Shown here: one piece after another, positions 36,314 to 44,574 of the stretch
How the letters are laid out: the number at the start of each line of letters is the position of its first letter
Position numbering within the stretch: the stretch's first letter is position 1
Origin: Candidatus Eiseniibacteriota bacterium
GTDB taxonomy: Bacteria; Eisenbacteria; RBG-16-71-46; CAIMUX01
Direction of reading: 5' to 3'
Assembly: GCA_029569475.1 (NCBI GenBank)
Contig: JAKQSZ010000006.1
Span: 1 to 44,574 of the forward strand
DNA: 44,574 bases
The notes under the pieces: generated by a model
Seen by the model: the letters and a program-made list of their open reading frames with translations, nothing else
Database searches by the model: none
What the model was told of the DNA's origin: nothing
Made by a program: the position numbers and the translations under genes

Positions 36314-37318
36314 ATGACGCCCACCGAGCTTCCGGGTGGATCTCCCTCCGATCATCCAGGATCCGATCATCCAGGAGTCGTCCCGTGCCTGTTCGTCTCG
36401 GACCTGCATGGACAGCCGCGTCGCTACGACCGGTTGATCGAGTTGGTCGGAGATGAAGCTCCCTCGGCCGTATTCCTGGGAGGCGATCTTCTCCCGGGCC
36501 CACTCCTGGCCGGCAGGGAAGGGCAAGCCTGGACGATGCTGCAAACCACCAGGACCCGGCTCGCCGCGCTCAAGAGAGATCTGGGTCATCGGTACCCGTC
36601 GATCTTTGTCATACCGGGAAACGACGACGGCGGCCTCCTGGAAGAAGCGCTCCTTGAAGGCGAGCGCGAGGGGATCTGGAGGTATGCCCATGGACGTATC
36701 TCCGATCTCGACGGCTGGTCTCGAATTGAACACTGCGACCGCCCCTCGGTGAGCCCAGCCGCCCAGCGTCGAGGCGAACCCCAGGACTGCGCCCGTTTGT
36801 ACACGGTCCTCGGATATGCTTGCGTGCCACCGACCCCGTTTCTCCTGAAGGACTGGGAGCGGTATGACGTGTCCCGCTATCTTGGCCCCGTCGACGTGTC
36901 CCCCGAGGACGGCATCCACCTCATTCCCTTCGACCCCGAAGCCGTGCGCTATGGCACCATGGAGAACGACCTGGAACGCCTCGCCGTCCAGGTCCCGGAC
37001 TTCCGTCGAATGGTCTGTCTCTTCCATGCTCCCCCATCGGACTGCGACCTGGACCGGGCCGCGCTCGATGGGCGCGTGGTCGACCACGTTCCCCTTGATC
37101 TTCACGTCGGGAGTCTGGCGATTCGCCGCTTCATCGAATCACGTCAACCGCTGGTTTCGCTTCATGGCCACATCCATGAAGCCCCGAGATTGACCGGCGC
37201 TTGGTGCGTGAAAATCGGACGGACGCTCGCCTTCACCGCGGCGCATGACGGCCCCGAACTGGCGGTGATCCGCTTTGACCTCGCCGATCCCCAACGCGCC
37301 GAGCGTGCCCTCGTGTGA
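36314..37318 (+). CDS. Calcineurin-like metallophosphoesterase
   Basis: A 334-residue protein with the metallophosphoesterase motif set: SDLHGQ (29-34, Asp30 and His32), GGDLL (Asp58), PGNDD (101-105, with Asn103; the usual His of GNHD is Asp here), LFHAPPSD (~236) and LHGHIHE (~277). The family cleaves phosphomonoesters or diesters with two metal ions. The GNDD variant occurs in several poorly known branches. About 24 N-terminal residues are low complexity (SDHPGSDHPG comes from a short DNA duplication). It lies between two members of the ATP-grasp cluster on the same strand. It could reverse a phosphate or nucleotide modification, which is inference. Confidence 0.85.
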   Translation: MTPTELPGGSPSDHPGSDHPGVVPCLFVSDLHGQPRRYDRLIELVGDEAPSAVFLGGDLLPGPLLAGREGQAWTMLQTTRTRLAALKRDLGHRYPSIFVIPGNDDGGLLEEALLEGEREGIWRYAHGRISDLDGWSRIEHCDRPSVSPAAQRRGEPQDCARLYTVLGYACVPPTPFLLKDWERYDVSRYLGPVDVSPEDGIHLIPFDPEAVRYGTMENDLERLAVQVPDFRRMVCLFHAPPSDCDLDRAALDGRVVDHVPLDLHVGSLAIRRFIESRQPLVSLHGHIHEAPRLTGAWCVKIGRTLAFTAAHDGPELAVIRFDLADPQRAERALV

Positions 37319-37602
37319 TCGACTCGATGCAACCACAGCGTTGGCCGTGCTCGGGCAAGGCTCCCCTTCTTCGATTCCCTTCGCCCCGTCTTGGCCGCGG
37401 CGCAGGACGCTTGATCGCCGCCGCAAGCGCCGCCATCCGGACGCTGGGCTTCGCCGGGCTTGTCGCGCGATGCCGTGAAGGCCCCGCCGTCGGCAAAGCG
37501 GCCCCTTTTGGTCGATCTCCGTCATGTTTTGCATTCTTCACAAACACCGCCGCCGCGGGTACCATGGAGCGAAGCGCGGCATCGACTTCGGAGAACCGCG
37601 TG

Positions 37603-37628
37603 GGGGATCGCGGGAGTGGGCGATCCCC
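37603..37628 (+). other. Perfect 9-bp stem-loop upstream of the second dehydrogenase gene
   Basis: GGGGATCGC (37603-37611) and GCGATCCCC (37620-37628) pair exactly with an 8-nt loop. There is no U-tract, so a simple intrinsic terminator is unlikely. It could be an RNA leader structure or a protein-binding site. Confidence 0.45.
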
Positions 37629-37744
37629 GGCTTCGGACCAGCCGGGCGACCGGCGGCGAAGGCAAAGGGTCACTCCATGGGACGGGCGGTTGGAAATGGA
37701 CGGATCGGATCCGCTCCAGGTCCGACCAAAGGAGACTACTGCGG

Positions 37745-37873
37745 ATGTTCCCCTTTGCCTGCGCAGCGCACGAATCCGCGCGGCCGCGGCACGACGAGCG
37801 GACACCCCGTACGGACCCGCTCCCCCCGAACTCTCGCGATGGACATGTCGTCCAGACAAGGGGGAGCCGGTGA
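37745..37873 (+). CDS. Possible 42-residue leader peptide (hypothetical)
   Basis: ATG at 37745 is preceded at 10 bases by AAAGGAG (37728-37734), one of the best ribosome sites in the region. The peptide begins MFPFACAAHES and becomes Arg/Pro-rich. No homolog is known to me. It ends 115 bases before the dehydrogenase ATG. It may be a leader peptide or chance. Confidence 0.25.
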   Translation: MFPFACAAHESARPRHDERTPRTDPLPPNSRDGHVVQTRGSR

Positions 37874-37988
37874 TCCGTCGACGCTCGAGGTGGGCCCTCG
37901 ATTGCGCGAGCCGCGATGCGATGTCATGCCGCCGGCGAAGGGACTCGCTTCCAGGAAACGGCCGCGGCAGTCGGAAGGATGGTTTCGC

Positions 37989-39275
<1,287 letters not shown>

Positions 39276-39276
39276 C

Positions 39277-41028
39277 ATGAACATGCCGGCGCTGCCGGCC
39301 TTCGATCGCAAGTTCCTCGAGGGAGCCGAACCCTTCACCATGATCGGGAGCGGCTCCCTGGGAGGAAAGGCGCGGGGCTTGATCGAACTCTCGGTGGCGC
39401 TCCAGACGTGCCTCGAGCCCTCGGCCTCCCCCGGGGTGGAAGTCTACATCCCCCGCTTCGCGGTGATCGGCACCGATCTGTTCGATCTATTCCTGAAAGA
39501 GAACGATCTGTACAAGGTGGCGCTCTCCGGAGCATCGGATCCGGAGATCACGCGCGAGTTTCACCGGGCGTCCCTGCCCGTTCAGCTGGTCGGAGATCTG
39601 CACGCGTTGGTCTCGCACCTGCACGTGCCATTGGCGGTCCGGTCGTCCAGTCTTCTCGAAGACGCCATCGAACATCCCATGGCCGGCGTCTACGCGACGA
39701 AGATGACGCCGAACAATCAGTATGACAGCGACATCCGGTTTCGCAAGCTGGTCGAAGCGATCAAGCTGGTCTGGGCTTCCACATTCTTCGCCTCCGCTCG
39801 TGGCTATCTGGCCGGGATCGGCCGGGATCCGCGCGAGGAGAAGATGGCGGTGATGATCCAGGAGCTGGTCGGTCTCCGCCGACGCGACCGCTTCCATCCT
39901 GATCTGGCCGGGGTGGCCCGGTCGTACAACTTCTATCCCACGGGGCACGCCCGGCCTCGGGAAGGGGTGGTGAGCCTCGCCCTGGGCCTGGGAAAGACCA
40001 TCGTGGATGGCGGCCGCTCGTGGACCTACTCTCCCGCCTACCCGCGAGCCAACCCGCCGTACAACTCGATCCGCGACCTGATGCAGCAGACCCAGACCGA
40101 CTACTGGGCGGTGAACATGGGGCCGATCACGGACTACGACCCCCTCCGCGAATCCGAGTACCTGATCAAGGTCGGTCTGGAAGAGGCGGAGGAGGATGGC
40201 CTCCTCGCCATGACGGCCTCGTCCTACGACCATGAAGCGGACCGTCTGGTTCCGCACCTGGACCGGCCCGGGCCACGAGTCGTGACCTTCGCTCCCCTGC
40301 TCGTGAACGAACGCGTGCCCCTCAACCGCGCCCTGGTGGCCCTGCTCGCATGCTGCGAGCACGCGGCGGGCACCGAGGTGGAGATCGAGTTCGCGGTCAA
40401 CCTGCCGCAACGATCGGGAGAGGCGGCGCGACTCGGCTTCCTCCAGGTGCGTCCGCTGCTGGTCTCCGAACAGACGGTCGAGATTGCGCCGGAGGACCTG
40501 GAGGCCGAGGATGTTCTCGTCTCCAGCGACAGCGCCCTGGGCAACGGTTCCATCGATTCCCTCGTCGATATTGTCTATGTGAAGCCGGAGACCTTCGATT
40601 CGGCCAAGACCCGGGCTATCGCCGCGCAGATCGAGGAGGTCAACCGCGCTCTGCTGGCGGACAATCGCCGTTACGTGCTCATCGGATTCGGTCGGTGGGG
40701 AACCAGCGATCCCTGGCTCGGCATTCCCATCACCTGGGGGCAGATCTCCGGCGCTCGCGCCATTGTCGAGTCATCTCTGCCCCAGGTGGTGGCGGACCCC
40801 AGCCAGGGTTCCCACTTCTTCCACAACGTGACCAGCCTGCGCATCTTCTACCTTTCCGCGGGCACGCGTGGCCGCGGCGTGCAGTGGGATTGGCTGCGGG
40901 AGCTTCCGGCCATATCGGATACGGAATTCGTGAGACATGTGCGGGTCGAATCTCCCCTCGTGGTCCGCGTCGATGGACGCAGCGGCCGTGGCCTTATCGC
41001 CAAGACGCGGACCGTGCGGCCGAGCTGA
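39277..41028 (+). CDS. Stand-alone PEP-synthase-type ATP-grasp protein
   Basis: A 583-residue paralog of the C-terminal two thirds of the receiver/ATP-grasp protein upstream, without receivers. Motifs in order are GSGSLGGKARGL (24-35), VRSSSLLED (121-129, Arg122), EEKMAVMIQELVG, GVARSYNFYP, LGLGKTIVDGG, VEIEFAVN (~368-375), LQVRPLL, FGRWGTSDPWLGIP (~471-484) and His513 in GSHFFHN. It lacks the swivelling phosphohistidine domain and the PEP/pyruvate barrel, so it is not a normal PEP synthase. It starts one base after the dehydrogenase stop. It probably uses ATP to modify, or respond to, a partner; the dehydrogenase is the obvious candidate, by context only. Confidence 0.85.
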   Translation: MNMPALPAFDRKFLEGAEPFTMIGSGSLGGKARGLIELSVALQTCLEPSASPGVEVYIPRFAVIGTDLFDLFLKENDLYKVALSGASDPEITREFHRASLPVQLVGDLHALVSHLHVPLAVRSSSLLEDAIEHPMAGVYATKMTPNNQYDSDIRFRKLVEAIKLVWASTFFASARGYLAGIGRDPREEKMAVMIQELVGLRRRDRFHPDLAGVARSYNFYPTGHARPREGVVSLALGLGKTIVDGGRSWTYSPAYPRANPPYNSIRDLMQQTQTDYWAVNMGPITDYDPLRESEYLIKVGLEEAEEDGLLAMTASSYDHEADRLVPHLDRPGPRVVTFAPLLVNERVPLNRALVALLACCEHAAGTEVEIEFAVNLPQRSGEAARLGFLQVRPLLVSEQTVEIAPEDLEAEDVLVSSDSALGNGSIDSLVDIVYVKPETFDSAKTRAIAAQIEEVNRALLADNRRYVLIGFGRWGTSDPWLGIPITWGQISGARAIVESSLPQVVADPSQGSHFFHNVTSLRIFYLSAGTRGRGVQWDWLRELPAISDTEFVRHVRVESPLVVRVDGRSGRGLIAKTRTVRPS

Positions 41029-41117
41029 CGAGGCGCTGATTCGGCCGGTCGCCGGCCTCCGCCTCGCTCAATGGCCGGGGCTGTTCATTCTACTACCGGA
41101 GAAGGGGGTTCACTTCG

Positions 41118-44100
41118 GTGGACAAGCAACCTGATCAGCCCGCGCCGGGCGCTCGACCGGCGAAGCCGGCGGAGAAGCCGGTCGACGACGCACTTCGCGT
41201 GCTCCGGGAGCGCGCCAAGGAGCTCAACTGTCTGTATGCGGTGGAGGAACTCCTTCGGGAGCCGTCTTCCGATATCAGCCGCCTGTTCACGGCCGTTGTG
41301 GATACGATCCCGCGCGGATGGCAGTGGGAGCCGATCTGCCGGGCGCGTATCGAGTACGAGGGCGCGGTCTATCAACCGAGGGACTTCGTGGCCGTCGGGC
41401 ACGTGCTCCGCAGCGCCCTTCACGTCCAGCGGGACGAGGTCGGGGCGGTCGAGGTCTGCTACATCGAGGCTGCCCCGGAGGCCGACGAAGGTCCGTTTCT
41501 CCTCGACGAACGACGGTTGCTCAACACCATCGCGGAGCGGCTTGGCCACTTTCTCGCCCATCGCCGGCTGCAGCGGGCATTGCAGGACCTCGCCGGATCG
41601 CGAGGTTCCCAGAGCGGCGGGGAGTGGGAAGTCGTGCTCGATTTTCTCCACCGCACCGACAAGAGGCTCTACCTTCGAGTCGCGCGCAAGATGCTCAATC
41701 ATCTTGCCTGGGGCGGCGTCCACGAAGCCGTCGACCTGCTCCGCTCCTCAGACCTCTCGGCCGTGCCGATGCAGGAGGAACTGGAGGACGAAAACCGCCC
41801 GATCGGGAAGCGCACGCCGGATCCCCTGAACGTCGCGCAGGAAGCGTTTCGGATCGCGCGTCAGACCCTGCGTTCGGACGAGATCCTGGGCTGCATTCGC
41901 ACCTGGATCAAGGAAGACAAGTCCACCTTCCTGGTCAATGCCATCGAAGCCCGCAACAGCTCGCTCGGCGACATCCGAGCGGCCATCGGAAGATATCATC
42001 AGCTCGGTCCCGAGCAGATCGAACTCTCGGCTGCGTCACAGAAGGGTCTTCTCGTCTCGCTGATACAGCGGTTCTTCACGGATCAGCTCGAGTTCATCAA
42101 CATTGCGAAGAGGTTCCTTCGGATCGACGACTTCTTCCCGCTCCTGGAGACGGTCATCTACCCTCCGGCCAGCCACGGGAAACTTGGCGGAAAGAGCGCC
42201 GGGCTCTTCCTGGCGATGGCGATCCTGCGCGCCGCCGGTGAGCGATTCCCCGAACTCTCCTCCGTCAAATCTCCCAGGACCTGGTACATCGTCTCCGATG
42301 GACTGGTGGACTTCATTCGCCTGAACAGCCTCGAGGAAGTTCATAACCAGAAGTACGTGGAGATCGACCAGGCTCGCCGTGAGTACCCTCACATCGTGCA
42401 GATCTTCAAGAACTCCCGTTTTTCATCGGAGATGCAGGACAAACTTTCCGTGCTCCTGGACGACCTGGAGGGAAAGCCCATCATTGTCCGCAGCTCCAGC
42501 CTCCTGGAGGACCGGCTCGGAGCCGCCTTTTCGGGCAAGTACAAGAGCCTCTTCCTGGCCAATGAGGGGACGAAGCGGCAGCGGCTGGCCGCTCTCACCG
42601 ACGCTATCGCGGAGGTGTATGCCTCGATCTTCGGACCGGATCCGATCGAGTACCGGGCCGAGCGCGGGCTCCTGGACATGCACGAGGAGATGGGGATCAT
42701 GATCCAGGAGGTGGTGGGGCAGAGAGTCGGGCCCTACTTCCTCCCTGCCTACGCCGGCGTCGGATTCAGCCATAACGAGTTCCGCTGGTCGCATCGGATC
42801 AAACGCGAGGACGGGCTGTTGCGTGTCGTCCCGGGCCTCGGCACGCGCGCGGTCGATCGTGTCAAGGACGACTATCCGATCCTGCTTGCCCCGGGCCAGC
42901 CGGGGTTGCGCGTCAACATCAGTGCCGAGGAGGTTCTCCGCTACTCCCCGAAGAAGATCGACGTGATCAACCTGGAAACGGGCGCCTTCGAGACGATCGA
43001 CGCCCACGAGCTTCTTCGCGATTTCGGACGCGAGTACCCAGCGGTTCATCACCTGGTCTCGATTGTGAAAGACCATGGTCTCGCGATCCCGCCAGCGTTC
43101 GGGCCCGACTTCGAGAGGGACGAGGTCGTCATCACCTGCGACGGCCTCGTCCGGAAAACGCCGTTCATGCAGACCATGCGCCAGATGATCTCCGTGCTCG
43201 AGGAAGCTCTCGAGACCCCGGTCGACATCGAGTTCGCGTCCGACGGGACAGACCTGTATCTCCTCCAATGCCGGCCCCAAAGCCACGCCGTCGACAGCAC
43301 CCCGACCGTGATCCCCAAGAACATTCCGCCGGAACGGGTGATCTTCACGGCCGAGCGGTATGTGAGCAACGGCCGGGTGCCGGTCATCACGCATATCGTC
43401 TATGTCGATCCGGATCGGTACAACGAGATCTCCGAGCTCGACGACCTCAAAGCGGTGGGCAAGGCGGTCGGCCGCCTCAACAACCTCCTACCGAAACGGC
43501 AGTTCATCCTGATGGGTCCCGGCCGGTGGGGGAGCCGGGGCGATATCAAGCTGGGCGTCAACGTCACCTATTCGGACATCAACAACACGGCCATGTTGAT
43601 CGAGGTCGCGCGGAAGAAGGGGAGCTACGTTCCCGACCTCTCTTTCGGGACGCACTTCTTCCAGGACCTCGTGGAATCCGGCATCCGCTACCTCCCGCTC
43701 TACCCCGGAGACGAGGGGATCATCTTCAACGAGGTCTTCCTGGCGCGCTCGCCCAGCATTCTGGCCCGCCTGCTCCCGGAGTTCGACACGCTGGCCGGGG
43801 TGATTCGGGTGATCGACGTCCCTCAAGCGACCGGGGGCCTGGTGCTGCGCGTCTGCATGAACGCCGATCAGGACCAGGCAATCTCGTACCTCGCTCCCCC
43901 CTCGGTCGCCCCCGGCGACATCATCGAGCCGGCGACGCATGAGGAAGCGCTCCCTGAGCACCATTGGCGCTGGCGCATGTGGTTCGCCGAGCGGATCGCC
44001 GGCAGCATGGATCCCAGGCGCTTCGGCGTGCAGGCCATGTATCTCCTGGGAAGCACCAAAAACGCTTCGGCGGGTCCCGCCAGCGACATCGACCTGCTCA

Positions 44101-44351
44101 TCCACTTCCGGGGCGACGAGGAGCAGCGGAGCGCTCTCATGCTCTGGCTCGAGGGCTGGAGCCGGTGCCTCGCCGAGGTGAATTTCGTTCGCACGGGTTA
44201 CACGGCGACGGGTCTGCTCGATATCCACATCATCACCGACGAGGACATTGCGGCCAGGGACAGCTTCGCCGTAAAGATCGGAGCGATCACGGACCCGGCC
44301 CGGCCCCTCGTGCTGGGCCGCGATTCCGGCGACGAAAGCATCTCGAGCTGA
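41118..44351 (+). CDS. GAF-like / PEP-synthase-type ATP-grasp / nucleotidyltransferase fusion protein
   Basis: A 1077-residue protein, the third ATP-grasp paralog. Residues ~25-155 form a sensory region (RERAKELNCLYAVEELLREP, later DERRLLNTIAERLG) like GAF-type domains seen before histidine kinases. A helical region (~170-345) leads to the ATP-grasp part: GKLGGKSAGLF (354-364), IIVRSSSLLED (Arg458), YAGVGFSHNEFRW, VDIEFASDGTDLYLLQCRP (702-720). The shared module has GPGRWGSRGD (800-809) and His846 in GTHFFQD. Residues ~970-1045 are a Pol-beta-type nucleotidyltransferase: LLGSTKNASAGPASDIDLLI with Asp990 and Asp992, then Asp1035 in LLDIHII. GTG start with AAGGGGG ~10 bases upstream. All three active-site acids are present. 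The product may transfer nucleotides or phosphates in response to a signal. Confidence 0.85.
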   Translation: MDKQPDQPAPGARPAKPAEKPVDDALRVLRERAKELNCLYAVEELLREPSSDISRLFTAVVDTIPRGWQWEPICRARIEYEGAVYQPRDFVAVGHVLRSALHVQRDEVGAVEVCYIEAAPEADEGPFLLDERRLLNTIAERLGHFLAHRRLQRALQDLAGSRGSQSGGEWEVVLDFLHRTDKRLYLRVARKMLNHLAWGGVHEAVDLLRSSDLSAVPMQEELEDENRPIGKRTPDPLNVAQEAFRIARQTLRSDEILGCIRTWIKEDKSTFLVNAIEARNSSLGDIRAAIGRYHQLGPEQIELSAASQKGLLVSLIQRFFTDQLEFINIAKRFLRIDDFFPLLETVIYPPASHGKLGGKSAGLFLAMAILRAAGERFPELSSVKSPRTWYIVSDGLVDFIRLNSLEEVHNQKYVEIDQARREYPHIVQIFKNSRFSSEMQDKLSVLLDDLEGKPIIVRSSSLLEDRLGAAFSGKYKSLFLANEGTKRQRLAALTDAIAEVYASIFGPDPIEYRAERGLLDMHEEMGIMIQEVVGQRVGPYFLPAYAGVGFSHNEFRWSHRIKREDGLLRVVPGLGTRAVDRVKDDYPILLAPGQPGLRVNISAEEVLRYSPKKIDVINLETGAFETIDAHELLRDFGREYPAVHHLVSIVKDHGLAIPPAFGPDFERDEVVITCDGLVRKTPFMQTMRQMISVLEEALETPVDIEFASDGTDLYLLQCRPQSHAVDSTPTVIPKNIPPERVIFTAERYVSNGRVPVITHIVYVDPDRYNEISELDDLKAVGKAVGRLNNLLPKRQFILMGPGRWGSRGDIKLGVNVTYSDINNTAMLIEVARKKGSYVPDLSFGTHFFQDLVESGIRYLPLYPGDEGIIFNEVFLARSPSILARLLPEFDTLAGVIRVIDVPQATGGLVLRVCMNADQDQAISYLAPPSVAPGDIIEPATHEEALPEHHWRWRMWFAERIAGSMDPRRFGVQAMYLLGSTKNASAGPASDIDLLIHFRGDEEQRSALMLWLEGWSRCLAEVNFVRTGYTATGLLDIHIITDEDIAARDSFAVKIGAITDPARPLVLGRDSGDESISS

Positions 44352-44354
44352 GGT

Positions 44355-44381
44355 CGGGAGGTTTGCGGCTTCTGCCTCCCG
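44355..44381 (+). terminator. Hairpin after the nucleotidyltransferase fusion gene
   Basis: CGGGAGG and CCTCCCG pair (7 bp) around a 13-nt loop, 3 bases past the stop codon. It is followed by GCTTCCCG, with no U-run. Position supports a transcript-end role. Confidence 0.4.
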
Positions 44382-44514
44382 GCTTCCCGAGGCCGCCCCA
44401 TTCGGGCCTGCGTTCGCGGGCGCGTGTCGGGGGGGCCTAGCCTCAATGCGTCAGAAATCCACGGCGCAAAGCGGTAGAACCTCGCGCCATAGCACGACAT
44501 CTGGCGACGTGCTC

Positions 44515-44566
44515 GCCCTCCCCAATGCTCACATAGCGCACTGGCTATGCTCCGCTTGGTGAGGGC
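44515..44566. repeat. Long imperfect palindrome at the window end
   Basis: GCCCTC-C-CCAA (44515-44525) pairs with TTGG-T-GAGGGC (ending 44566), with one mismatch and a bulge. Inside, CATAGC (44532-44537) and GCTATG (44544-44549) pair perfectly around a 6-nt loop. The nested arrangement resembles dispersed palindromic elements; copy number cannot be judged from one window. Confidence 0.45.
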
Positions 44567-44574
44567 TGTGCGCG

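Larger units (their letters stand above)
37319..37988. other. 670-base non-coding leader before the second dehydrogenase gene
   Basis: No conserved gene. Open frames are Arg/Pro-rich. The stretch includes a perfect 9-bp hairpin (37603-37628) and a 42-codon frame with a good ribosome site (37745-37873), both listed. No standard promoter was recognised. The length suggests a regulated leader. Confidence 0.45.
44352..44574. other. Terminal non-coding region, possibly an interspersed repeat
   Basis: No gene on the plus strand. Between ~44440 and the end there are nested inverted repeats, including AGCACG/CGTGCT and the long structure listed next. The minus strand has an ATG at 44500 followed by a frame starting MSCYGARFYRFAPW, but this runs antisense into the upstream gene and is not accepted as coding. 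Confidence 0.35.

Noticed and set aside
44198..44500. Minus-strand frame beginning MSCYGARFYRFAPW
   Set aside because: The start is striking, but the frame runs antisense into the nucleotidyltransferase domain and turns low complexity. It may reflect a repeated DNA element rather than a gene.

Overview
The window is about 44.6 kb of GC-rich bacterial DNA, densely coded on both strands, with no rRNA, tRNA, CRISPR array or transposase that I could see. The taxonomic hints are a secreted subtilisin with a C-terminal FlgD-Ig/Por-like sorting region, many Pro/Arg/Gly-rich insertions inside housekeeping enzymes, multiheme cytochrome c maturation genes, and a set of dikinase-like signalling proteins. 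I read this as an uncultured or little-studied Gram-negative lineage near the FCB group (Eisenbacteria-like) or a deltaproteobacterial relative. That placement is inference only.

Region 1 (1-6 kb, minus strand): the start of an exopolyphosphatase (ppx, cut by the window edge) overlaps ppk1. Upstream lies a secreted S8 protease with its own sigma70-like promoter and two hairpins after its 3' end. Region 2 (6.5-20.4 kb, plus strand): an octaheme c-type lipoprotein is followed by a nearly unbroken heme operon, ccsA/hemX-hemA-hemC-hemD-hemB-hemL-hemE-hemN-hemH-hemY. This covers every step from glutamyl-tRNA to protoheme and begins with a cytochrome c assembly membrane protein. Several junctions are 4-base stop/start overlaps. 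Region 3 (20.7-24.8 kb): a CheR-type methyltransferase is coupled to a large membrane hybrid histidine kinase. Region 4 (24.9-27.5 kb, minus): cystathionine beta-synthase and a cystathionine gamma-lyase/synthase family enzyme form a transsulfuration operon, with three ACAAGGA motifs exactly 32 bp apart upstream. Region 5 (28-30.9 kb): a DinB-like protein is coupled to a secreted protein with about twelve GDDxY-type repeats.

Region 6 (31-44.4 kb) is the most unusual. A glutamate dehydrogenase gene is divergent from a plus-strand series: receiver/ATP-grasp protein, metallophosphoesterase, second glutamate/leucine-type dehydrogenase, stand-alone ATP-grasp protein, and a GAF-like/ATP-grasp/nucleotidyltransferase protein. 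The three ATP-grasp proteins are paralogs of the nucleotide-binding domain of PEP synthase and pyruvate phosphate dikinase. All lack the phosphohistidine and PEP/pyruvate barrel domains. In their place they share a C-terminal module with a GxGRWGS/T motif and an invariant His in G[TS]HFF. With two amino-acid dehydrogenases, a phosphoesterase, sensory domains and a Pol-beta-type nucleotidyltransferase, the locus looks like an uncharacterised signalling or protein-modification system tied to glutamate metabolism. The biochemical role is a hypothesis. The architecture and gene order are read directly from the sequence.
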